NCBI RefSeq assembly: GCF_003576595.1
Contig: NZ_NQOU01000002.1
Span: 1 to 64,000, forward strand
Source: Neopusillimonas maritima
GTDB taxonomy: Bacteria; Pseudomonadota; Gammaproteobacteria; Burkholderiales; Burkholderiaceae_B
Direction of reading: 5' to 3'
DNA length: 64,000 bases
Shown: positions 8,390-19,658 of the stretch, in pieces
Layout: every line of letters begins with the position of its first letter
Position numbering within the stretch: position 1 is the stretch's first letter
Notes under the pieces: model-generated
The model's database searches: none
Told to the model about the DNA's origin: nothing
Seen by the model: only the letters and a program-made list of their open reading frames with translations
Translations under genes and position numbers: made by a program

Positions 8390-9358
8390 ATGAACAACAC
8401 AGAAGACCATACCGAAGAAACCCACGAAGGCCCAATCAAAACGCCGAAACAACTTATTGTTACCGTCGTTCTGTCCTTTATTGTTCCCGTACTCATTATT
8501 TTCCTGCTTATTCGTTTGGTGGTGTCCAGCGACATTATTGGCGCCGGGTCCGATGCCCAAACACCGGAAGCCATTGCCATGCGCATTCAGCCTGTTGCTG
8601 GTTTTGAATTGGTCGATGCCAACGCACCCAAAGTATTCAAAACAGGGCAGCAGGTTTATGAATCCACCTGCGCCTCCTGTCATAACGCGGGCATCGCCGG
8701 GGCGCCCAAATTCGGCGACAAAGACGCCTGGGCGCCACACATCGCTCAAGGCTACGAGCAAATGCTGCAAATTGCGCTGCAAGGCAAAGGCGCCATGCCG
8801 CCCAAAGGTGGCAACCCTAATCTCGACGATTTCGAAGTAGCACGTGCTGTTGTGTATATGGCCAATGAAGCCGGCGCCTCATTCGATGAGCCCAAAGAGC
8901 CCGCCGCCGAAGGCGACGCAGCAAGCGAACAGGAAGATAGCAGCACCAGTACTCAGGCCGCCGCAGCGCAACAGCCGGCCGAACCCGCAAATGCCCAGGC
9001 GGCGACACAAGCAAAACCTGCCGAGTCAGCAGAAAGCAACAGCGACAACGCTGCTGCCGAAACCAAAACGAATAGCGAGCCGCAGCAAACTGCAGCGGCC
9101 GCCCCGGCTGAAATCGATCCGGCCGGTGAAAAGCTGTACAACACCGTTTGCCTGGCCTGCCATGCAGCAGGTGTAGCCGGCGCACCTAAGCTGGGAGACA
9201 AAGCCGCATGGGAGCCTTTGGCTGCCAAAGGCATTGATTCCCTGGTCAGCACGGTTATCTCGGGCAAAGGCGCCATGCCGCCCAAAGGTGGCGCAGTTCA
9301 AGCCTCCGACGCTGAAATCCGCGCCGCAGTGCAATTCATGGTATCCAAGTCTCAGTAA
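8390..9358 (+). CDS. Membrane-anchored di-heme cytochrome c (cytochrome c5-like)
   Basis: 322 residues. A single hydrophobic segment (about residues 20-45) without a cleavage site anchors the protein with its haem domains in the periplasm. Two c-type domains follow: CASCH (Cys94, Cys97, His98) and CLACH (Cys254, Cys257, His258). Each is followed by GKGAMPPKGG, where Met is the likely sixth iron ligand. The two domains are clearly internal duplicates, joined by an Ala/Gln/Pro/Glu-rich linker of about 75 residues (170-242). Role: electron transfer toward a terminal oxidase or nitrogen-oxide reductase; the partner is not in the window. The gene stands alone and ends at a strong terminator. Confidence 0.9.
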   Translation: MNNTEDHTEETHEGPIKTPKQLIVTVVLSFIVPVLIIFLLIRLVVSSDIIGAGSDAQTPEAIAMRIQPVAGFELVDANAPKVFKTGQQVYESTCASCHNAGIAGAPKFGDKDAWAPHIAQGYEQMLQIALQGKGAMPPKGGNPNLDDFEVARAVVYMANEAGASFDEPKEPAAEGDAASEQEDSSTSTQAAAAQQPAEPANAQAATQAKPAESAESNSDNAAAETKTNSEPQQTAAAAPAEIDPAGEKLYNTVCLACHAAGVAGAPKLGDKAAWEPLAAKGIDSLVSTVISGKGAMPPKGGAVQASDAEIRAAVQFMVSKSQ

Positions 9359-9409
9359 AACGATTACTTATTGCTGAAGCGAAAAGGCCGCCTCAGCGGC
9401 CAACGCATT

Positions 9410-9439
9410 AAAAAAGGAAGCTTCTCAGCTTCCTTTTTT
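9410..9439. terminator. Bidirectional Rho-independent terminator
   Basis: A perfect 13-bp inverted repeat (AAAAAAGGAAGCT / AGCTTCCTTTTTT) with a 4-base loop lies between the convergent cytochrome and dehydrogenase genes. Read either way the stem ends in a T-run. A second small hairpin (GGCCGC-CTCA-GCGGCC, 9386-9401) precedes it. Confidence 0.9.
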
Positions 9440-9453
9440 ATCGGCTACCACTT

Positions 9454-10989
9454 TTATACGGTTCCGGTTTTCGCTTCCACCGTCAGACTCATTCCTAACT
9501 GAACGCGACGCTGCAACCACAAACTGGAACGATAACGCATATCGCCGGTAACCCTTTGCATATTGCGCAGAATTTCAACAATATGCGCAGCACCCAGGCT
9601 ATCACCCATGCTAAGCGGCCCGCCCTTCGGGTAACCCAACCCCAACGAAACCGCCAAATCAATATCTTTCGGTGACGCAATCGTTTGCTGGGCAATATCG
9701 CTTGCCACATTCACAATGGTGGCCACCACTCGCTGGCCAATAAAGCCGGCTGAGTCATTTATAACGGTGACAGGAGAGTCATCTGAGGCAAACAGCGCCG
9801 CGGCGGCATCACGCCACTGCGGTAACGTCGCCGCAGAACACATCACCACGCGGCGCTTGCCCTGTTCCAAACCGAAGAACGTATCCAATGCAACCGCACG
9901 CTCGGCATCCAGTTGATACTCACTCACTACACTGGCGACATCTTCACCGTATGGCGTGACAACAATCAGCGCGTCAGCAGGCGGCTTATCACTGGAAACG
10001 ACAGAAACATTCAAGGTTTTCAGCAACGACAAAGCCCGCTTATGGCCGACTGAATGATAGGGGGCCACCCACACTTTCAGATCCTGGGAAAGTGAAGCTG
10101 GAGCGGATGACTCAGGCAATTGCTTTTGACCGTCTTCATAACGATAGAAGCCTGCACCGGTTTTCCGGCCCAGCATGCCTCCCGCCAGGCGAACAGCGGT
10201 GATGGGCGAGGGACGAAAACGCGGCTCATCGTAGAATTGTTGATAAATGGATTCCATCACCGGATGCGATACATCGAGCCCGGTTAAATCCATGAGCTCA
10301 AATGGGCCCATACGGAAGCCGGCTTGCTCACGCATGATGGCGTCAATTTGATCAAACTGCGCCACGCCTTCCTGGGCTGCACGCAACCCTTCAATATTCA
10401 GGCCACGCCCCGCATGATTCACAATAAATCCGGGCATATCCTTGGCACGAACGGGTGTGTGACCCATTTTCCGTGCCAGTTCCATTAAGGCATCGCCCAC
10501 GGCAGGGTCAGAACGCAAGCCATCGATCACTTCCACCACTTTCATCAGTGGAACGGGATTGAAAAAGTGATACCCCACCACGCGTTCAGGGTGTTCGCAA
10601 GCCGATGCAATCGCGGTGATAGGCAGCGACGACGTATTGGATGCCAACACACATTGCGCAGAAACGATGCCCTCAAGCTGCTTGAATAGATCTTTCTTAA
10701 CATCCAGCCGCTCAACGATCGCCTCTACAACCAGGTCAGCGTCGGCCATGGCTTCCAAAGAATCACAAGCGACGACGTTTGCCATGGCGGCTTTAACCTG
10801 TTCAGGCGTGAACTTTCCTTTGGCACTGAGCTTATCCCAGGTTTGCTGCAACGACGTGCACGCCGCTTCCACGGCTTGCGAGCTTACATCGAACAACTTA
10901 ACCGTTAGACCTGCCTGCGCTGCAATTTGGACAATACCCTTGCCCATTGCGCCGGCGCCCACAATACCAATAGTTTTAATATCCTTCAT
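9454..10989 (-). CDS. 3-hydroxyacyl-CoA dehydrogenase (PaaH/HbdA type)
   Basis: 511 residues from the ATG at 10989, which has a GGAG site; an upstream in-frame start at 11043 adds an unlikely 18-residue tail. The Rossmann motif GAGAMGKGI (residues 11-19) binds NAD. HFFNPVPLMKVVEVIDG is the diagnostic 3-hydroxyacyl-CoA dehydrogenase segment, and two C-terminal HCDH domains follow. This double layout fits the ~500-residue 3-hydroxybutyryl/3-hydroxyadipyl-CoA dehydrogenases of phenylacetate and fatty-acid catabolism. It oxidises a 3-hydroxyacyl-CoA to the 3-oxo form. No other pathway gene adjoins it; an enoyl-CoA hydratase at 25.3-26.1 kb could supply substrate. Confidence 0.9.
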   Translation of the reverse strand: MKDIKTIGIVGAGAMGKGIVQIAAQAGLTVKLFDVSSQAVEAACTSLQQTWDKLSAKGKFTPEQVKAAMANVVACDSLEAMADADLVVEAIVERLDVKKDLFKQLEGIVSAQCVLASNTSSLPITAIASACEHPERVVGYHFFNPVPLMKVVEVIDGLRSDPAVGDALMELARKMGHTPVRAKDMPGFIVNHAGRGLNIEGLRAAQEGVAQFDQIDAIMREQAGFRMGPFELMDLTGLDVSHPVMESIYQQFYDEPRFRPSPITAVRLAGGMLGRKTGAGFYRYEDGQKQLPESSAPASLSQDLKVWVAPYHSVGHKRALSLLKTLNVSVVSSDKPPADALIVVTPYGEDVASVVSEYQLDAERAVALDTFFGLEQGKRRVVMCSAATLPQWRDAAAALFASDDSPVTVINDSAGFIGQRVVATIVNVASDIAQQTIASPKDIDLAVSLGLGYPKGGPLSMGDSLGAAHIVEILRNMQRVTGDMRYRSSLWLQRRVQLGMSLTVEAKTGTV

Positions 10990-11067
10990 GATTTCATGAC
11001 TCCACAATAAATAAGCCTGCCCGGCACCACCCGGCAAGCACAAGATACTTTCCTTCCCCGACGCGAA

Positions 11068-13119
11068 TCAGGTTTTCTGCAAAAGCGACTTTAAAGCGCT
11101 CAGCCTCTCTTTTGGCGAATAGTTTGCCTGCGGATCTGGTGAAGCATCGACCGGCGATGCCAAACCCATCTCGCTAATAAACCGCGAGGGCTCCCGAACC
11201 ACATCTTCACGCGCCCGCCGCCGCCGTTTACACCAGCTTAACGTTAGGGTGCGCTGCGCCCGCGTAATACCCACATACATTAAACGGCGCTCTTCCTGAA
11301 CCCGGGCAGCCAGCATATTTGCATCAGCCGCTAAAACCTGCTCATCGTCCTCACGCCCCATGTGCGGCAACAAGCCTTCCTCAACCCCCACTAAAAATAC
11401 ATGCGGGTACTCCAGCCCTTTTGAAGCGTGCAAGGTAGACAGTTTAACCGCATCGGGGTCGGCTTCGTCGTGGCGTTCCAACATACTGACCAACGCAACA
11501 TGTTGCACCAGATCAATGACGGTCAGACTATCTTCCTGCGCCTTGCGTTTCAGCCAGGCTAGTAAGTCCAGCACGTTTTGCCAACGTGCCTGGGCTTGCC
11601 GCTCATCAAGGGTGTCATACAGATGACGCTCATAGCCAATCGCACTGATCAGTTCATCCAAAATTTCCGCGCTGGAGTCCGGCCCGTCTTTCTGGGCCCG
11701 TGCCTGAATACGGTTAATAAATGCACCGAATGTTTCCAATGGCTCCAACTGGCGCGGTGCCAGTTGCTCTGTCATCCCGATTTGGAAAACCGCCTCAAAT
11801 AAAGAAATGCCATGCGTTGCCGCAAATTGCCCCAGGGTTTTCAAGGTCCCCTGCCCAACCCCCCGACGCGGCGTGGTGACGGCGCGAATAAACGAAGGGT
11901 CGTCGGCCTCGTTCACCAGAAGTCGCAAATAAGCCAGTACATCGCGAATTTCTGCTTTGTCGAAAAAGCTCTGCCCGCCGGAAACGGTATAAGGAATACG
12001 TAAATTGCGTAAGGCCTGTTCAAGTACCCGAGCCTGTTGATTACTGCGGTACAAAACAGCGAAGTCACGCCACTCGGCGCGACGATCAAAGCGTTGACCG
12101 GAGATACTTAACCCCACCCATTCCGCTTCCGCCTCGTCGGAGTCAATGGCTTTGACGCCTATCGATTCCCCTGCGCCGTGTTCCGACCACAACCTTTTGT
12201 TAAACAGATTCGGGTTGTGGCTAATAACGCTATTGGCCGCCGACAGTATCCTTTGGACCGACCGATAGTTTTGCTCAAGTTTGATGAGTTTTAAATTCGC
12301 GTAATCAGTGGTTAACTTCGCCAGGTTTTCAACCGTTGCCCCACGCCACGCGTAAATGGCCTGGTCGTCGTCGCCAACCGCAGTAAATTGAGCACGGTCT
12401 CCGGTTAACAATTGAACCAGCCGATATTGGCATTCGTTGGTATCCTGGTATTCATCAACCAACAAATACTGTACCCGCTGCTGCCAACGCTCCCGAACAG
12501 CGGTATTTTGTTCAAGCAGCCGAACCGGCAGTCTTACCAGGTCATCAAAATCCACTGCCTGATACGCATTCAAGGTTGCCTCGTAACTACGATAAACGCG
12601 CGCCGCCTCCTCATCGCTGGGTGTCAATGCCCGCTGGGCCGCCTCATCCGGCCCCAACATGGCATTTTTCCACAAGGAAATAGTTTGTTGAACAGCACGC
12701 AAACGCGCCTTGTCGGTGGTTGCCAGCAGTTCCTGAATAATGGCCAGGGCATCCGTTGCATCGAAGATGGAAAACTGCGGTTTTAAGTTTATTTGTTCAG
12801 CCTCTTCCCGAAGAAACCGTACCCCAAGAGAATGAAAAGTACATACGGTGAGTCCGCGGGCGAGACGCGTATCGACCAAGCTACGAATACGCTCGCTCAT
12901 TTCTTTGGCCGCTTTATTGGTGAAAGTCAGGGCCACAATATGACGCCCTGAATACCCGCACTCGCGAAGCAAATAAGCTATTTTCTGTGTAATTACCCGG
13001 GTCTTGCCACTGCCCGCTCCGGCCAACACCAGGCACGGGCCATTCAAATACTTTACAGCCTCGCGCTGTGCAGCATTTAAATCAACCGGCAGTGTGTCAC
13101 CCGGCATATTCAGCGACAT
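11068..13119 (-). CDS. rep: ATP-dependent DNA helicase Rep (UvrD/Rep superfamily 1)
   Basis: 683 residues, the size of Rep. Superfamily 1 motifs in order: LNAAQREAV (Q-motif), GAGSGKT (residues 34-40), VDEYQDTN, GDDDQAIYAWRGA, QNYRS, and the C-terminal LSTLHASKGLEYPHVFLVG and RRLMYVGITRAQ. It is a 3'-5' helicase that clears proteins ahead of replication forks and helps restart. It has no nuclease domain, unlike the helicase at 39.7-42.6 kb. The short second motif 'GTGKTRV'-type variation is absent and all motifs look intact. It lies on the minus strand 65 bases downstream of priA, another fork-restart gene, a sensible functional pair. Confidence 0.92.
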   Translation of the reverse strand: MSLNMPGDTLPVDLNAAQREAVKYLNGPCLVLAGAGSGKTRVITQKIAYLLRECGYSGRHIVALTFTNKAAKEMSERIRSLVDTRLARGLTVCTFHSLGVRFLREEAEQINLKPQFSIFDATDALAIIQELLATTDKARLRAVQQTISLWKNAMLGPDEAAQRALTPSDEEAARVYRSYEATLNAYQAVDFDDLVRLPVRLLEQNTAVRERWQQRVQYLLVDEYQDTNECQYRLVQLLTGDRAQFTAVGDDDQAIYAWRGATVENLAKLTTDYANLKLIKLEQNYRSVQRILSAANSVISHNPNLFNKRLWSEHGAGESIGVKAIDSDEAEAEWVGLSISGQRFDRRAEWRDFAVLYRSNQQARVLEQALRNLRIPYTVSGGQSFFDKAEIRDVLAYLRLLVNEADDPSFIRAVTTPRRGVGQGTLKTLGQFAATHGISLFEAVFQIGMTEQLAPRQLEPLETFGAFINRIQARAQKDGPDSSAEILDELISAIGYERHLYDTLDERQAQARWQNVLDLLAWLKRKAQEDSLTVIDLVQHVALVSMLERHDEADPDAVKLSTLHASKGLEYPHVFLVGVEEGLLPHMGREDDEQVLAADANMLAARVQEERRLMYVGITRAQRTLTLSWCKRRRRAREDVVREPSRFISEMGLASPVDASPDPQANYSPKERLSALKSLLQKT

Positions 13120-13184
13120 AAGACACCTTCAAGCAATAACACCATTCATCCCTTTACTATTTTCACTTTTTTCGGAAACCACAC

Positions 13185-15317
13185 TTATATCTCCAGCGGA
13201 TCAACCTCCAGAGTGCAGCGCACGCGCAACTGATTGGCCAACGGCCCCAGTTGCGGATTCCAGGCCGACAAAAACGCCTGCAGCACGGGGCGACTTGTGC
13301 TTTCAACCAGCAACTGGGCGCGCTCCACATGCGCAACCCGCACAACGCGCAACGGAACAGGGTCATAGAACGTCACGGCCATATCCATATAGGCTGAAAA
13401 CTGATTCTGGGCAACGGACTTTGCCTCTTCCAGAAAACTCAGGGCCTTGGCAATCGTTTTGGCTTCGGCGGTAAGAAGTGCCTGAAACGCAAACGGCGGC
13501 AGGCCGACTGACTCACGCTCCTGCAAGCTATGGCGCGCGAAACCCGTGTAATCATGGTGAAGCAGCGCCTGGTACACCGGCTGCTCGGGGTAATCGGTTT
13601 GTACAATCACTTCGCCGCCTGCAACATGTCGCCCCGCCCGACCGGCCACCTGCATCAGTTGCGCAAACAAACGCTCGGGCGCACGGAAATCCTGTGCAAA
13701 CAACATGGCGTCGGCATTTAACACCCCGACCAAGCCAAGGCGCGCAAAGTCGTGACCTTTTGCCACCATTTGCGTTCCCACCAGAATATCAATCTCTCCG
13801 GCGTGTACTTTGGCGAAAAGCTTCTGGGCACTGCCTTTCAGGCGCGTACTGTCGGCATCAATTCGGGCGATGCGCGCAGCAGGAAAGCACTCACCCAGAT
13901 ACTCCTCCAATCGCTGGGTACCTCGCCCCATGGGGCGTAAATCGGCATCGCCACAATCGGGGCACTTTTCGGGCACGCGTGCATGGTAACCGCAATGGTG
14001 GCATTGCAAATGATGATGACGCGCCGCTGAGCCGCTGCGATGCAAAATGGTATAGGCCGTGCACCGTGGACACTGACTGACCCAGCCGCATGACGTGCAA
14101 CTCAGAACAGGGGCATAACCACGGCGATTCAAAAATACCAGCACCTGCTCTTTGGCGTCCAGGCGCTTTCCCATCGCCTCAAGCAACTGGGGTGAAAAAC
14201 CCTGCTGCAACTCAAGACGCCGTGTATCAACCAAACGAATATGCGGCAAGGTCACGTCGCGCGCACGTTGCCGCAGCGATAAACATGTATAACGTTGCTT
14301 CTGCGCGTGGTGCCAAGACTCCAGCGACGGAGTCGCAGAACCCAGCACGACCGGAATGTTGCGGTCATGCCCTCGCCAAACCGCGAGATCGCGCGCGGAA
14401 TACCTTAGCCCGTCTTGCTGCTTGTACGACGCATCGTGCTCTTCGTCGACAATAATCAACCCCAAGTGTGGCATGGGGGTAAAAATAGATAAACGCGTGC
14501 CAAGCAGTACACGCGCCTGCCCAGTACTAACACGTAACCACTCCCGCAGCCGCTGCCCGTCCGACAAACCGCTATGCAACACGGCCAGGACGTCTTCACC
14601 TCCCTGATGCACCAGGCGCGCACGCAATACCTGCTCAAACTGCGGCGTTAGATTAATTTCGGGCACCATGAACAGCACCTGTTTACCGCCCGCCAAATAG
14701 TGCAACGCACTATGCAGATACACCTCGGTTTTACCGCTGCCGGTGACACCATGCAGCAAAAACGTCTGATGCGAGTTGCACGCAACAATTTGGTCAACTG
14801 CACCTGATTGTTCAGTATTTAAGGTCGGGATTTGATCAGGCGTTAGGTCAGGTAACGGCGCCGGCGACCGCTGCTTCCTCATGCGCGCCACCGGCCCACC
14901 CCGAGAGGCCTTTCCCTGATAAGCACTAACCTTTCTAAGCGGCGCAGGCAAGCTCGGCAGCATAACCTCGCCCAGCGGACGCTGGTAGTAACCCGCGGCA
15001 AATTGGGCCATACGCAACCAATCAGCCGGTAGCGGTGCAATATCGGAAAGGACTTCCTCGATCTCCCGAACTTGTTCGGGGTCGATACGCGGCTTATCTT
15101 GTCGGCTTACCACCACCCCAATCATTTTGCGCCGGCCAAACGTCACAATCACGCGCACGCCAAGTTCGACCGGGTCGGACGACTTATAGTCAAATACGCC
15201 ATCCCCAAGCGGTACATCAAGCGCAACACCCACCCAATGCACCTTGGGGTTGATTTGTGAGCCGGGCTGCTCTTGCTCAATACCACACGTGTCAGAGTTT
15301 TTTTGAAGAGCAGACAT
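13185..15317 (-). CDS. priA: Primosomal protein N', replication restart helicase PriA
   Basis: 710 residues from ATG 15317. An in-frame TTG at 15389 with an AGGA-like site would add 24 residues, so the start is uncertain. Visible elements: the N-terminal 3'-DNA-binding domain (VALDVPLGDGVFDY), Walker A GVTGSGKTEVYL, a DEEH box, and the paired zinc sites CTSCGWVSQCPRC and CHHCGY...CPDCG between helicase lobes. QVAGRAGR is motif VI. PriA reloads DnaB at collapsed forks outside the origin. Its promoter lies in the AT-rich 15318-15636 gap, which carries a DnaA-box match just upstream of the start. Confidence 0.93.
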   Translation of the reverse strand: MSALQKNSDTCGIEQEQPGSQINPKVHWVGVALDVPLGDGVFDYKSSDPVELGVRVIVTFGRRKMIGVVVSRQDKPRIDPEQVREIEEVLSDIAPLPADWLRMAQFAAGYYQRPLGEVMLPSLPAPLRKVSAYQGKASRGGPVARMRKQRSPAPLPDLTPDQIPTLNTEQSGAVDQIVACNSHQTFLLHGVTGSGKTEVYLHSALHYLAGGKQVLFMVPEINLTPQFEQVLRARLVHQGGEDVLAVLHSGLSDGQRLREWLRVSTGQARVLLGTRLSIFTPMPHLGLIIVDEEHDASYKQQDGLRYSARDLAVWRGHDRNIPVVLGSATPSLESWHHAQKQRYTCLSLRQRARDVTLPHIRLVDTRRLELQQGFSPQLLEAMGKRLDAKEQVLVFLNRRGYAPVLSCTSCGWVSQCPRCTAYTILHRSGSAARHHHLQCHHCGYHARVPEKCPDCGDADLRPMGRGTQRLEEYLGECFPAARIARIDADSTRLKGSAQKLFAKVHAGEIDILVGTQMVAKGHDFARLGLVGVLNADAMLFAQDFRAPERLFAQLMQVAGRAGRHVAGGEVIVQTDYPEQPVYQALLHHDYTGFARHSLQERESVGLPPFAFQALLTAEAKTIAKALSFLEEAKSVAQNQFSAYMDMAVTFYDPVPLRVVRVAHVERAQLLVESTSRPVLQAFLSAWNPQLGPLANQLRVRCTLEVDPLEI

Positions 15318-15636
15318 GCCGAAAGTTAAAGTGGTTTCATAGGAGTTATCGCTAGACGGTGGATTCAAGCCGGGTTCAACTTTACGCAAGCATCCTGTGG
15401 ATAACTTTGGGGAAAAAAAAGGATCACCTAATTTTTTGCTCTAAAAAATGGGATTAGTATTTTCCCTTAATAAGCGTCATTATTTTTAAAAATTCTTTTA
15501 AAAACAATTAATTACGATGAATAGCAAGAGTGTAACTTAACGACAGAAGCGATTGATGCAATGCGGAATAAACTGTGTACAACTTGGCGGAAAATAGCTT
15601 CTTCAAAAAGTTAAGCCCTTGTTTTATTGCATAAAA
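15318..15636. other. AT-rich intergenic region with DnaA-box-like sites
   Basis: A 319-base gap between hemE and priA. It holds one perfect DnaA box on the minus strand (TTATCCACA; plus-strand 15396-15404) and one near match (TTGTACACA; 15574-15582). Between them is a long A/T tract (about 15430-15520) with many A and T runs. It must contain the priA promoter and possibly a hemE terminator. It may be DnaA-controlled; a replication origin is discussed and doubted in the findings. Confidence 0.5.
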
Positions 15637-16707
15637 TTAGCGCATGTTGCGACTATATGAATGCACCTCGTCAACCAAAACCGAAACCGACTCCGGCGGG
15701 GTGAACTGGGAAATACCATGCCCAAGATTAAACACATGGCCACCACTGCCTACCGGACCAAAATCGTCGAGAACACGACGTGCCTCGGCCCGAATTGCGG
15801 ACTCGCTGCCGAACAAGGCCATGGGATCAAGGTTACCCTGCAACGCAACCCGATCACTCACCTGCTTGCGCACCCGTGCCAAACTTGTTGTCCAGTCAAG
15901 ACCAACCGCATCGCAACCGCTTTGCGCAATATCGTCAATCCATAACCCACCGCCTTTGGTAAACACGATAACAGGGATCGCGTCGTCTCCCTCACCCCGA
16001 TTCAATTGCTGAATGACTTGACGAATAGAAGCCAGCGAGAAAGTTTGAAACAGCGTATCGGCCAATACCCCACCCCAGCTGTCGAAAATCATCAGTGCCT
16101 GGGCGCCCGCCTGAATTTGCCCGTTCAAGTAGTTCGCGGTGGCTTGCGCATTCACCTCGAGAATGCGGTGCAAAAGGTCGGGACGACTGTACAACATACT
16201 TTTTATAAGACGGTAATCTTTGGAACCCTGCCCTTCCACCATATAACAGGCAACCGTCCATGGACTTCCGGCAAAGCCGATAAGCGGAACCCGCCCATTC
16301 AACTCTTTACGAATCAAAGTCACGGCGTCGAACACATACTGCAATTCCGACATATCGGGTACCGCCAATTTCGCCACCGCAGCTTCATCGCGAACCGGAT
16401 GCTCGAACTTGGGCCCTTCCCCTGTAATGAAGTGCAACCCCAACCCCATTGCGTGGGGTACCGTTAAGATATCGGAAAAAAGAATGGAAGCATCGAACGC
16501 ATAGCGTTCGAGCGGCTGTAATGTGACCTCGCAAGCGTATTCAGGGTTTTGCGCCAGCCCCAGGAACGACCCCGCCTTGGCTCTTGTTTCGCGGTACTCG
16601 GGCAAATAACGACCTGCCTGACGCATAAGCCAAATAGGGGTGTAGGGTACGGGCTGACGCTTTAACGCCCGAAGAAAAACATCATTCTTTAAAGTTGGAA
16701 AAGACAC
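15637..16707 (-). CDS. hemE: Uroporphyrinogen decarboxylase HemE
   Basis: 356 residues, the standard length. Both HemE signatures are present: [19 protein letters not shown] near the N-terminus, with the Arg residues that hold the substrate, and [19 protein letters not shown] in the middle; the conserved FDSWGG and NLGHGI segments follow. It removes four acetate carboxyls from uroporphyrinogen III to give coproporphyrinogen III in the cytosol, on the haem route. Another haem gene, hemA, lies at 33.2-34.5 kb. It is preceded at 30 bases by the Fis-type regulator gene on the same strand, so both may share a transcript. Confidence 0.97.
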   Translation of the reverse strand: MSFPTLKNDVFLRALKRQPVPYTPIWLMRQAGRYLPEYRETRAKAGSFLGLAQNPEYACEVTLQPLERYAFDASILFSDILTVPHAMGLGLHFITGEGPKFEHPVRDEAAVAKLAVPDMSELQYVFDAVTLIRKELNGRVPLIGFAGSPWTVACYMVEGQGSKDYRLIKSMLYSRPDLLHRILEVNAQATANYLNGQIQAGAQALMIFDSWGGVLADTLFQTFSLASIRQVIQQLNRGEGDDAIPVIVFTKGGGLWIDDIAQSGCDAVGLDWTTSLARVRKQVSDRVALQGNLDPMALFGSESAIRAEARRVLDDFGPVGSGGHVFNLGHGISQFTPPESVSVLVDEVHSYSRNMR

Positions 16708-16737
16708 AGCAATCCTCTGAAAATAATTCCCCCTATT

Positions 16738-17550
16738 TTACCCGTCTGGGGAAGGGTTAAAATCGGACTCGCTTCGATAAGGGCCGGCATCAATATTATA
16801 TTTACGCATTAAAGCCCAATAAGCCCGCCGATGCTTTTTGGAACAACGTGCCGCCATGGCAATATTGCCGCCATGCTGCATTAATGAAGCATTAATGTAC
16901 GCCTTCTCGAAGCGCTCAATAATTTTCGCTTTGGCGGCACGAAACGATTGTTTCGAGGTTGCATGCGCCGCCGCCGCTGCTACAGCAAATGCATCGAGCT
17001 CTGCTCCGCTTCGACCCAGAATACTATCAGACAACGCCTCCTCGCTGACACTATTGGGGGTCACCAGAGCAGGTGCAACCGTAAAGCCCGGCTTCTCGGG
17101 TTCCGCCAAGACAGAATAAGTGGATGACTGAACTCTCCGATGGACACGAAAGCGAAGCTCTTCCAAACAGACCGGAGCACGCAGAACATCGGCGACACCC
17201 AAAGCAAATAAATCATTCAAGGCGGTGGCTTTAAGATCTGAAACAATGGCAATAAGCGGCGTTGAAACAGACCCTTTACTGGCCGACAACAGTAGCCTTG
17301 ACCAAGCCAGCGTAGCCGGACTGACGCTAATGAGTACGGCATCATACCGGCGCAAAGACATAGCGTTTTCGGCCAAAACATCATGGGGAGGCAGTAGCGC
17401 ATTGCCGGCGGCCGCATTTGCATCACCGGCCACCTGGAAATGGCTTAACGTAAGCCGGCCACCCAAATGGTTCCCAGGGGCAACCAATATCTTCTGTTGT
17501 TGTTCGTCTCCTGATGGGACCAGCCATGTGCAATCAACTCTTTCTCTCAT
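16738..17550 (-). CDS. Orphan regulator with receiver-like N-terminus and Fis-type HTH
   Basis: 270 residues. The C-terminal ~55 residues (AKAKIIERFEKAYINASLMQ, then GGNIAMAARCSKKHRRAYWAL) closely resemble the Fis-type DNA-binding domain of NtrC-family activators that carry the Arg-rich recognition helix. The N-terminal part contains hydrophobic beta-like stretches (YDAVLISVSPATLAW, TPLIAIVSDLK, LNDLFALGVADVLRAPV) reminiscent of a receiver fold. I see no clear phosphoacceptor Asp triad, and there is no sigma54 AAA+ domain. The middle is low-complexity (Ala-rich, 180-195). No histidine kinase adjoins it. Role unknown; by architecture a DNA-binding regulator that need not be phosphorylated. Confidence 0.65.
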   Translation of the reverse strand: MRERVDCTWLVPSGDEQQQKILVAPGNHLGGRLTLSHFQVAGDANAAAGNALLPPHDVLAENAMSLRRYDAVLISVSPATLAWSRLLLSASKGSVSTPLIAIVSDLKATALNDLFALGVADVLRAPVCLEELRFRVHRRVQSSTYSVLAEPEKPGFTVAPALVTPNSVSEEALSDSILGRSGAELDAFAVAAAAAHATSKQSFRAAKAKIIERFEKAYINASLMQHGGNIAMAARCSKKHRRAYWALMRKYNIDAGPYRSESDFNPSPDG

Positions 17551-17695
17551 AATGCCCTCGTGGGTAAGCGGGTCAACGAAATGTCGTACCCCCGAGAGAA
17601 ATGATAATTAAGCCTATCAGCCTAGGCTATTCGTAGAAATAGCCCATCGGAAACTACGTAAGTCATATGACAACACCATACATCGCCAAACGGAA

Positions 17696-17715
17696 AACGG
17701 CCCCGAAGGGCCGTT
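17696..17715 (-). terminator. Rho-independent terminator of the atp operon
   Basis: On the minus strand, AACGGCCC-TTCG-GGGCCGTT is a perfect 8-bp stem with a stable TTCG tetraloop, followed by TTCCGTTT. It lies 35 bases after the atpC stop. Confidence 0.9.
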
Positions 17716-17750
17716 CACCGAAGATGCCGGGCAGCAAATAGCTGACAGAC

Positions 17751-18182
17751 TTAGTGCCGCGAATTCCGTATCCGAGCCAGCTTCTGTGCAGCAGCATGTT
17801 GTGCCGCCAACATAGCCAATTCAGCCTCAACCACGGCAATATCTTCCTTGTCTTTGGCATTGCGCAAAGCTTCTTCAGCACGCTTGCGTGCTTCCAATGC
17901 TTTCGCTTCGTCGAGATCTTCAGCACGAATAGCCGTATCGGACAGAACCGTTACGCCACCGGGCTGAACTTCAAGAATGCCGCCGGCAACAAACACGTTG
18001 GTTTCACCGCTGCCATCGGCATGGACAATTTTGACTGTACCCGGGCGAATACGGGAGATCAGGGGCGTGTGCCCCGGAAGAATCCCCAACTCGCCGGCTT
18101 CGCCAGGCAGCGCCACGAACTTCGCCTCACCGGAAAAGATCGATTCTTCTGCACTGACAACGTCAACATGTAGTGTGGACAT
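17751..18182 (-). CDS. atpC: F1Fo ATP synthase epsilon subunit
   Basis: 143 residues from ATG 18182 (GGGG site upstream); the GTG two codons earlier is less likely. The N-terminal beta-sandwich carries the family segments [34 protein letters not shown] and IRPG; the C-terminal helical hairpin is rich in Ala/Glu/Lys ([20 protein letters not shown]). Epsilon connects gamma to the c-ring and inhibits ATP hydrolysis through its C-terminal helices. It is the last atp gene, 12 bases after atpD, and ends before a strong terminator. Confidence 0.95.
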   Translation of the reverse strand: MSTLHVDVVSAEESIFSGEAKFVALPGEAGELGILPGHTPLISRIRPGTVKIVHADGSGETNVFVAGGILEVQPGGVTVLSDTAIRAEDLDEAKALEARKRAEEALRNAKDKEDIAVVEAELAMLAAQHAAAQKLARIRNSRH

Positions 18183-18194
18183 AACCACCCCTTA

Positions 18195-19625
<1,431 letters not shown>

Positions 19626-19658
19626 CTAAATATCTTTGACGGGATGCCCTTCTGTTTA

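Noticed and set aside
11068-13119. A second defence helicase
   Set aside because: All features match housekeeping Rep, there is no nuclease domain, and it sits beside priA in core DNA.
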